From NCBI GenBank assembly GCA_024345305.1, contig BRON01000001.1, positions 3,100,001-3,164,000 on the forward strand: 64,000 nucleotides of DNA. The letters run 5' to 3'. Of this stretch, positions 55,615 through 64,000 are shown in pieces. A program made the translations under genes and the position numbers. Source of the stretch: Mrakia gelida (lineage: Eukaryota > Basidiomycota > Tremellomycetes > Cystofilobasidiales > Mrakiaceae). How positions within the stretch are numbered: position 1 is the stretch's first letter; each line of letters opens with the position of its first letter. Under the pieces are notes generated by a model. It saw only the letters and a list, made by a program, of their open reading frames with translations, was not told the DNA's origin and searched no databases.

Positions 55615-58600
55615 ATGGGTGTCTTCCGACGACTCTCGCACGCCTTCACCGGTAACAACCTCCCCAACTTCACCTTCCCAGATCCCAACGCTCCTCTTCC
55701 TGAACCTTCGAACGGGGTCCACCTCGCTGGAGAGACTTACGACGAGGACGATCCAAGAGACCGACACGCCTACGCTTCCTCCTCCCGAATCCGTCCAGCT
55801 TCAAACTCCCCTCCGAACCCTCTCAACTCCAACATCAACAACTACAACAACTACTACAACGGTCAATATCAAACTCAAGCTCGTCAAGATCCAGAGAACG
55901 ACTACGACAACGCTTCCTATCGTTCAGGAGGAAGGCAGTCGTACGAGAGTGATTTCGAGAGGAAATCCATCGCCCCTTCCTACCTCACCTCGGCTCGAGG
56001 AGGCACTCGCTACGACGACGACGATCGAGCATCGCAAGGAGAGGAGGAGAGTGACGAGGAGGATGGAGAGGGTGGAGACAAGTACGCTTTGATGACGGCT
56101 CATCTCTACCAGAGAGCTCAGAGCTCGGGATGGTTCAAGAGCAAGAAGGTCGTTGGGATGGGAGTCGTCAGTATCAGGATGAGGAGGAGGCAGTACAAGT
56201 CAGTTCAACTCGGCTTTACCTACTTTGTGAGGCTGGAAGGGGAGCTCGAAGCTGACCTTCTGCGTTTTTGCTCGTTTTGCTCTACAGGACGTTCCCTAAA
56301 GTCCATCCTCGTCAAAGGGACGCGGAAGCCATGACCGAGTCGCTCCTCGTTTGGGAATCAGCCATCTCGACCCTCAACCCCGAGATCGCCATCAAGATCA
56401 CTTCCAAGGTCGTTCATGCCATCATGGCTCGACTGTGAGTACAACTTTCGAAGACCTAGCTCGCTCCTTTGAAGCTTTCCGAAGTTGTTGTTTGTTCGCG
56501 AGCTCTCGAGCTGACCTCTCTCGTCTCGTCTCTCTCCCTCCCACCCTCCCTCTTTCCTCCACCTTCACCTCTTCACTGCTCCTCCTACCATCATATCTAC
56601 CCTCCCTCACCTCTCATTCCCGCCTCCCAGTCCCCGAGACGTCACCGACATCGCCATCGACGCCAACACTCGAATCCAAGTCGTCGACGAGATCGCCCAC
56701 CTCGCCGGAGCTCGTAAGCATCAGTTCGCAGCCTTCGTTCGTTCGGAAGCCTGTCTCGTCGTCTGGTCAGACGAAGTAGACACCATCATGGAATCCGCCG
56801 AAGCGCTCGAACTTCGAATGATTCAGTACGTCTGGATCTCGACCGCCCACGGCAAAGTTCGCGACATGGAGGGAGGGAATGGAGGCGGCGACAACACGAC
56901 CGATGGAGGGGAAGGAGGAAGTTTCCTAACGGATGGAGCGACGAATGGGGGGAGGACGGAGAAGGGGGTGGAGGGGGCTTTGGAAGGGGAGGGGCAGGAG
57001 GAGGGAGCGGATTATGATCAGGAGAAGACGATGGGTATTGCTGGGTGGACGGAACAGCAGAGGGAGAAGAGACCGGTGATGCTGTTTGCGCCGTTGATTA
57101 CGGCGACGGCTATCTGTCTCAATATGGTGTTCGTTGGGAGTGGTACTCGTGAGTTCCCAGCTCTTCCTTTCTCCATCGCTCTCCACCTCGTCGTCCTCAC
57201 GTCCCTTCGCCACGAGCTCACCTTCCTCCTCCTTTCTGCTCCTCTCTCTTCTCCCCTCGCAGGTCAACTCGTCAAAGAATCCCTCCTCGACGGGAACTGG
57301 ACTCGATTCGCTCTCCTTGCTACAACTCCCTTCACGTTCTTGCTCGCTATGGTTCGTCGCGCTCTTCGTCTCAGTCCCCTCGTCCTCCTCAACTCCCTCC
57401 CTTCTCCCTCTCCCACCTCCCCCCTTATGTGTCTTGCTAACTCTGAGTTCTTCAACATCGCTCCCAGTTCTTCTGCATCTGTGTGACCGGAAACATCTGG
57501 CAAGCCATCGGACCCATCGCTCATTTCCACCAGAACTCGTCCTACTACTCCGGAATCGCTCCTCCTCGATCGCTCAAGTCCCGGCTGCCTCACTTCACTG
57601 TTCAGATGCCCGTTTACAAGGTTCGTTCAAGCCGCTCAGTCCACCCCCCTCCCCTCATCCTCCTCTCGCTTGTTCTTCGAGAGTCGCGTCGTTCGCGAGA
57701 GCTGACCTTTCCGCATCTTCGCTTTCGTCCTGAACAGGAGGGTCTCGAAGCCGTCATCGTACCTACCATCGAATCTCTCAAGAAGGCTATCACTACGTGA
57801 GTCTTCGCTCTTTACCTCGCTCTTCTCGTGTCGAGAGTCGAGTCGGTGCGAAGAAGGCTCACCATCTCCTTCGCTCTTTTTTCTCAGCTACGAACGACAA
57901 GGAGGAACCGTCTCGATCCTCATCTGCGAGGATGGAATGCAGGTACGTCTCGTCTCTTCTCTCGTCCCGTCTTCGGTTTTCTCGAAAACGAATCGAGAAG
58001 GAAGAGCTCGAGCTGACCTTCGCGCTCGTTGACCTTCGTCGAACTCAGCTCTGGAGCGAAGCCGACGCCGAGGTCCGAAAGGCCTACTACGATCGAAACG
58101 CCATCGGATGGGTTGCTCGACCCAAGCACGGACACAACGGGTTCTTCAGGAAGGGAAGGTTCAAGAAGGTGAGTCGCGCATCTCGAATCACCTCTTCGCT
58201 CCGTTTACCTTTCTCGTTCTCGAAACTCACCTCTCTTTCTTCAACCCCCCTCGCTCGCTCCGCTCGCCCAGGCCTCCAACATGAACTTCGCCTGCGCTCT
58301 CTCCCTTCGAGTTGAGGAGATTATGGATGAGATCCGACCTGTTCCTACTGCCGACGAAGCCGACCACTGGATCTGGACGGACGACGACGAGGGAGAGATC
58401 TACGACGAGGCGCTTCAGAGGGCTTTGGAGGAGAGTGGTGGTGTCGCTTGGGCCGCTGGGAATATCAGGATGTGAGTACGAGGGTATCGTAGAGGTGGGA
58501 AGGCGGGATTGGTGAGAGGGATCGAAGACAGAGAGCTTCGAGATCGAAGAGCTGACCTTCGTTGTTTTCTTTCGCCTTCGCAGTGGAGAGTACATCCTCA

Positions 58601-60891
58601 TCATCGACTCTGATACCCGTGTGCCTGAGGTGAGTCTTCCATTTCCTTAGTTTTCCCCTCACGACGAGGAACGCAGCTCGCTGACTCCTCTTTCTCTTCC
58701 ATTTCCAGGACTGTTTCCTCGACGCTGCTTCGGAACTCGACGCCTCCCCTGAGATCGCCATCATTCAGCACGAGTCGGACGTCATGTTGGTTATTGGTCA
58801 CTACTTCGAGAACGGTGAGTCTTCTCTCAATACCTCCTGCTGACGAGCGAGGAAGTAAACTTGGAGCTGACTCGATTTGACGCGTCTTTGTTCTCGTTTC
58901 AGGTATCGCTCACTTCACTCGACGAATCAACAAGGCTATTTCTTTTTGTTGCGCCAATGGAGAGGGTGAGTTGTCACACATCCTACTCATCTTTGACTGA
59001 GAGCAACTAGTCGATCCTGACTCCCTCGTCTCGCGTCCTTCTCGAAACGAATCAGTCGCTCCCTTCGTCGGACACAACGCCTTCCTTCGATGGTCTGCCG
59101 TTCAGGACGCCTGCTTCGTCGATCCCGACGATAAGGTCACCAAGATCTGGTCCGAGTCTCACGTCTCAGAGGATTTCGATATGTCTCTTCGACTTCAGAT
59201 GAAGGTCAGTCGAGCTTTTCTCCTCCGCCTCGACCTCGGCTCTTCTCGCGAGCTGACTCGATGTCTCGCTCGTTCTCGCAGGGATACTCTCTTCGGTGGG
59301 CTACCTACAGCAAGGGAGGATTCAAGGAGGGTGTCTCGTTGACCTGTGATGACGAGTTGAACAGATGGCAGAAGTACGCGTACGGATGCTCGTGAGTTTT
59401 TCGTCCTCCCCTCCCTTTCCTCACCTCCGCGTTCGTCCCCTTCCTCCTGTTTCCCAAGCTGACGATCCTCTCCCTCTTCCCTCTTCGCTCTCAGTGAACT
59501 CCTCTTCTACCCCTTCAAGGAATGGTTCAAGAAGGGACCCGTCACCTCGCTCTACCACACCTTCGTCTGGTCCAACATCCCGATCCACTCCAAGGTTTCC
59601 GTCACCGCTTACATCTCGTCCTACTACGCCATCGCCATCGCCGCCTTCATGTCCACCGCCAACTGGATCCTCGTTGGGATCTGGTCCAGCTCTCTCGACA
59701 AGTTCTACCTCGAGAGTTGGCAGGTCTTCCTGACTTGTGTCGTCGTTTTCTGTGGATTGAGTAACGTCTGCTCGGCTGTGAGTTCCTCTCGCTTTCTCTT
59801 TCACGGTCAGTCACACGTACTGACGAACTCTCGATTCGGTCGTGATGTTGAAGATCTTCATGTACCGACTGAAGGAGGCTGGACTCGGATTCAGTTTGGT
59901 CGACAACGTGAGTGCTCGTCTCCCGTTTCGTTCTTGCTCGAGAAACCTCGCTGACCTCTCAAACCTCGTCTCCAAACAGTTCAAATGGCTGCTCTTCTTC
60001 TTCTTCTTCTTCTCGGGGATGTCGTGGCATCTCACCACCGCCCTCGTTGCCCATTTGGTCACCTACAACAGTTCGTCGCTTTCCTCGATCCCCTCCTCTC
60101 GTTCCTCGACTTCTTCCTTCCCTCGCTGACCACTTCCCATCTCCGTCTTCTTCTTCATCCTCAGTGACTTGGGGATCCACAGTCAAGGAGGTCACAGGTT
60201 CGTCGAGCCTTCTCATCTCCTCTCTCGCATTGACCTTTTCGAAACGCGTCGAAGCTGACCTCTTCGTTCCCCTCGCCCGTCCTCTTCCAGTCTCCAACTT
60301 TTTCCACGAGGTTCCCGCCATCCTCAAGAGGTTCAACATGACCTACATCTACGCTTTCACCAACATCATCGGTATCTCGATCATGGCGTCGAGCTTGATC
60401 CCCGTTGGTTACAGGATCACGACGATGGTTCGTTCCTCCGTCGATTTCGTCCTCTCCATCTCTTTCTCGAAACTTATCTCTCCGTGCTCCTTCCTCTTCT
60501 TCTCAGACTGCCATCCTTCCCACCGCCGTTCAAGCCGCCTGTCATATCTTGTGAGTCTTCGCTTCTCGATCTCGACCTCGTCGCTCAGCTTCTTCGCTCT
60601 CTCGAACTTGAACGCTGACCTTCTCTTTCTTCCTCTCTCTCTCTCTTTTCAGGTACCCAATCGTGAGTCTCAGCACTGGACTCTGTCCTTGCTCGCTCTT
60701 CCTGGACTTGAAGCTGACCATCCTCCTTCCTTCTCGTTCTTTCTCTCGTTCTTCTCGCTCCCTCCAGACCCTCAACCCGTGAGTCCTTCACCCACCCCCT
60801 TCACTTCTACGCCACCTCGAGCTCATCGCTGATCTGACCTCCTTGTTCTCTGTTTCCTCCTTTTAGATGGCTTATGATGTTCAACTTCTAA
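55615..60891 (+). CDS. family 2 glycosyltransferase, ZtGT2-like polysaccharide synthase
   Basis: The start at 55615 reads MGVFRRLSHAFTGNNLPNFT; a disordered Asn/Tyr/Ser tail is followed by YALMTAHLYQRAQSSGWFKS. The processive GT-A core has MPVYKEGLEAVIVPTIESLK, ILICEDGMQ, the metal-binding DSD in ILIIDSDTRVPEDC, GHNAFLRWSAV, the acceptor-site SEDFDMSLRLQ, SKGGFKEGVSLT, and LNRWQKYAYGCSELLFYPFK, equivalent to the Q/RxxRW site. Membrane helices precede it (ITATAICLNMVFVGSG, LLATTPFTFLLAM) and follow it (VSVTAYISSYYAIAIAAFMS, WLLFFFFFFSGMSWHLTTAL, ASSLIPVGYRITTM). The last exons are tiny; the end is NPWLMMFNF, stop 60889-60891. It is not a chitin synthase. Homologues (ZtGT2 of Zymoseptoria) are needed for hyphal growth on solid surfaces; product unknown. 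About twenty introns. Confidence 0.85.
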
Positions 60892-61550
60892 GTCGGCTCA
60901 ACTCGACTCGTCTCCCTCTCTCTCTCTCTCTCTGTCTTCCTCGATCATCTCCCTAGATCCATCCATCTCTCTCGCCTCCTTTTGCAGGTTCGCCTTTTAT
61001 CTATTTATCTATTGCTTCGCTATTTATTGGTCAGTCTCAGTTCGCTTTTCGCTTTTCACTTCCCCTTTCTCCTCACTTCGAGTCGCGTCGACTTTCGTTC
61101 GTCCGTATCAGGTCTTCAGTCGTTTCGCTTTGTTTTTAGTATCATCGAGCGGGATATGTCTCTTCTTTGAGTCTCTCTAGGATTGAGAGTTGAGAGAGGA
61201 GAAGTAGAAGTAGAAAAACGAGCGAGGGTGAATCACGAGACGCCCGTCGCGTCGAAGTTGACCGATGAGACGAAAATGCGCGAGAGATGGTCGGGGGTTC
61301 GCTTCTCCACCCACCTTTCTTCCAGCAGAACATCGTTATGAGAAGGGGCGCACCAGATCCGCAAGAAAGAGGAGACTTCCAAGCCTCTCTTCGGTGATGC
61401 GAGAAAGCTTTGGACGCGAAACGCATCGATCAACAAAGCCGTGCACCGGAAATCTACGAAACCCAACGGACAAAGCCGTCTACAAAGATGAGAAACAAAC
61501 CAAGATAAATCAAAACTTCCACTGTCTACTACATCTCCTCCCCCTCAAAC
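60892..61550. other. convergent intergenic region
   Basis: About 660 bp of 3' flank between the GT2 gene (+) and the sugar transporter (-). AT-richer than the genes. No feature recognised. Confidence 0.4.
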
Positions 61551-64000
61551 TCAAACTACAACCGGCAAAGTGGTCGTGACGGCTCCATCCTTGTCCTTCT
61601 CGTCGTACTTCTCGCTGTGTCCCTCGACGACGGGCGAGTCCGTCCCAGCATCGTGGATCCTCTCAACCACAGAGGTTCCGTCGAGGAGGGCGGCGGTCTC
61701 TTCGAGGGACAGGTTGCTGAAGAGAGAAGGAGAAGGACGACGGGAGAGCGGTCAGCTTGGAGGTTCGAACGCGTGAGAGGGTTGAAGCAAAAAGGGCTGC
61801 TCACGAGGTTTCGATGAAGAAGAAGTAGATGACGGCGAGCTCGACCGTCAACCAGATCACGTAGACGAGGTAGGTCTTCCACTGAATGTTCTGAAGCATG
61901 ACGGGGTTGGCACTGGAGCAAGTAGAAAGCAAGTCAGCCTGACCGTCCCGTTCTCGTCCTTCGCTCTTCTCGCAAGTCTCATACTCACTATTGGTTGAAG
62001 ACGAGAGCAGCCGAGACAGTCAGGTTGTAGATAGCGAGAGCTCGAGCTCGAAGAGAAACTGCAAAGCGAAGATTGAAGGTTGTCAGCTCGGTCTTGAAGG
62101 AAAAGGGAAAGAAAACGACCGTACGGGGCATGATCTCGATGATGTAAACAACCTGGATGGGTTGCCAGATTAAGTTGAAGATCCCGTTGAAAATGAAAAT
62201 CTTTTACGACGAGGGGGAAGAAATGGGTCAACTCTACTCAAATTTTCGTCTTGTAGCAGCGAACACAAAGACCGGACTCGAGAAGCCCTCCTCTCCGTCC
62301 GGCGAACACCCCCTTCCCGCACGAGGGGCTTCGTCGAGTCTGCGGAAAGACTCTGGACTCACAAATGCGAGAACCGCTTTTCCAGCAGCGTTGTTGGGAG
62401 AGCCAGCGGTGACCGACATCTCGTCTGAGCGAAACAAAGGAGATAAAGGGTGATCAGCTTCGAAAACTCTCACGCATCGGATTCGACTTCGCGGGACTTA
62501 CACTTCGCCTCGGCGATGGTCCAGGCAACGCTGAGGTGAATCGAAACGAGATGGGTAGAGGTGTCAGGTCTTCGAGTACTACCTTGACCGAAGGAGGGGA
62601 AGCCCGTCGTCCGAAGACGCGTCGTCTTCTCGACGCCTCCCTCCTTCTCGTCCTCTCGTCGGTTTGATAACTCACAATCCGCAAAGCATAGCAACACCAC
62701 ATCCGATGAAAGCTGGTCTCCTGCCGATCTTGTCGATGAAGAAAGCTCCGCTGTGGGCGAGAGGGAAGAGTCGAGGCGGTCAGCTCGACGTGTTCGTCCC
62801 CACTTGTTAGCCCTCGCTTCGACGCGGTACTTACATCATGCTGACGACCCAACAGTACCTTTGGAAGAAAGAAAAAGACGAGACGAGTAAGCAGCCGACG
62901 ACGCGAGGCGCGAAGAAAGCGCAACGCGAGGCACAAAGAGGGCGCAGGAACCAACGTGTTGAGGATACCGTTCAGACGCGTTTGACTCTCAGCATCGGTG
63001 ATCCCTATGTTGGTCAAGACGATGGAGAGCTTTGAAAGGAAGAAAAAAGCAAGACGAGACAAGTCAGCAGCCGACGACGCGACGCACGAAGAGAGCGCAA
63101 GACCCAGGGAGGCGATGTGGGACGAACGTAGTAGGTGATGAGTCCGGTTCCCGACCACTGAGAGAAAAATCCGACTAAGAGAAGAAGAAGGAACGAGCGT
63201 CAGCGATCGGTCAGCGGGGAGAATCAGCGGGGAGGACGAAAAGCGCGTCGAGACTCACCACACACGACGATGAGGAGACGCCTCCTGTTTCCCTTGGTCT
63301 TGAAGAAGTTGAGGTAGCTGGAGTTCTCGTTGATCTCGCGATCAACGATGCAGGCTTGCTCGATCTCCGCCATTTCGAGACCGATGATCGGGTCGTCGGG
63401 ATCTCCGTTGGCGTGGTAGCGAGTGATGAGAGCCTGGGCTTCCTCAATCCTTCCTTGATCTACCAGCCACCTGGGAGACTCGGGCACGAACCTGAAACGA
63501 AGCGAAGTGATGCGTTAGTCTTGAGAAGCGGTTGGACGACTGTCGAAGTTCTCGCGACCGACTCACCAGATCAAGGCGACTTGAATGATGCTCGCAGCTC
63601 CTTGGAGAAGAGCTGGGATCCTCCACGACCAGTTGTTGTCGATCCTGAAGGTTCCGAAGGTGATCCAGGCAGCGATGGTCGCTCCCAAACCCCAGACGGA
63701 GTTGTAGAGAGAGGTCATGGGAGTTCGTTGATCAGGGTAAGCCAACTCGAGGATGAGAAGGGGAGCGGCTGAGGGGAGGATGAGGGAAGGTGAGGATAAG
63801 AGGGGGGAGAATGAGAGAAGGGGAGGATGGGAGAAGGGGAGGATGAGAAAGAAAGGGATGAGAAGGGGACGCGTCGAGGAAAGGTTGAGTCAGCGTTCGT
63901 CGCTTATTCATCGCCCTCTTTTGGCCAAATATTTACCAGTAATCGAGACGCCGAGTCCAAAACCGATGAAGAACCTAGAGGAAGGGAGAAGGTCAGGATC
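61551..64000 (-). CDS. MFS sugar transporter, 5' part outside the window
   Basis: Twelve-span sugar porter read from the right edge: RFFIGFGLGVSITAAPLLIL (the family signature at span 4), ELAYPDQRTPMTSLYNSVWG, GLGATIAAWITFGTFRI, WSWRIPALLQGAASIIQVAL, then the signature FVPESPRWLVDQGR before the central loop, where IIGLEMAEIEQACIVDREIN and SSYLNFFKTKGNRRRLLIVV follow. Later exons encode the second six helices; the C-terminal tail is LSLEETAALLDGTSVVERIH and ends DGAVTTTLPVVV, stop 61551-61553. The type (lactose-permease-like fungal porter) is inferred from these motifs; the substrate could be a mono- or disaccharide. Many short introns, one about every 100-150 bp. Confidence 0.85.

Noticed and set aside
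55615..60891. Chitin synthase
   Set aside because: The GT2 core lacks the EDRxL and QRRRW motifs; SEDFDMSLRLQ and LNRWQKYAYG fit the ZtGT2-like group instead.
1..64000. tRNA, 5S rRNA or snRNA genes
   Set aside because: No stretch with both Pol III A and B boxes or a U6-like sequence was found by eye on either strand; small RNAs inside introns cannot be excluded.

Overview
The window is nuclear DNA of a basidiomycete, most likely a Pucciniomycotina (Microbotryomycetes-type) yeast. This is inferred from GC-rich coding sequence, very many short spliceosomal introns (typically 60-110 nt, gtgag...ctgac...cag), tight gene spacing and gene content (FRE reductase, AA14 oxygenase, GT2 polysaccharide synthase, MFS sugar porter). 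Genus and species cannot be fixed from the sequence alone. All gene spans below include introns; splice models were read by eye.

Left part (1-17 kb): the 3' end of an NAD(P)-binding epimerase-like gene (+), a ferric-chelate reductase (+), a CLPTM1-family membrane protein (-), an AA14-type copper oxygenase (+), a type II membrane protein of unknown role (-), and a cytochrome P450 (-) that seems to lack its I-helix segment.

Middle part (17-48 kb): an accessory-looking region. Two families of F-box-like genes, called A and B here, occur as divergent or tandem copies: A1/B1 at 17.2-20.2 kb (both broken), B2/B3 at 35.3-37.8 kb (both open), A2/B4 at 38.9-41.5 kb (B4 without its F-box), and eroded pieces at 47.1-48.2 kb. 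The A1/B1 bidirectional leader is present again, inverted, between B2 and B3. Interspersed are a mitochondrial-carrier-like gene, a second CLPTM1-family gene, two bZIP regulators, two uncharacterised genes, a small secreted acidic protein with a freshly duplicated intron+exon unit, and two copies of a ~440-bp non-coding repeat. The most notable gene is at 32.8-34.8 kb: a nucleus-encoded N-terminal half of cytochrome c oxidase subunit 2 (COX2A-type), with a ~126-residue presequence and seven introns, ending just after the aromatic WYWSYEY segment. It predicts a separately encoded Cu-A half.

Right part (48-64 kb): ordinary core genes: a disordered protein of unknown function, a UBE3D-like E2-binding E3 with an oversized intron carrying a TCGTT microsatellite, a Frag1/DRAM/Sfk1 membrane protein, a ZtGT2-like family 2 glycosyltransferase, and an MFS sugar transporter cut by the window end.

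At the sequence level, the palindromic octamer GACGCGTC recurs in many introns, and every full B-type gene has an intron donor a few bases after its stop codon. No tRNA, rRNA, CRISPR or autonomous transposon was seen.
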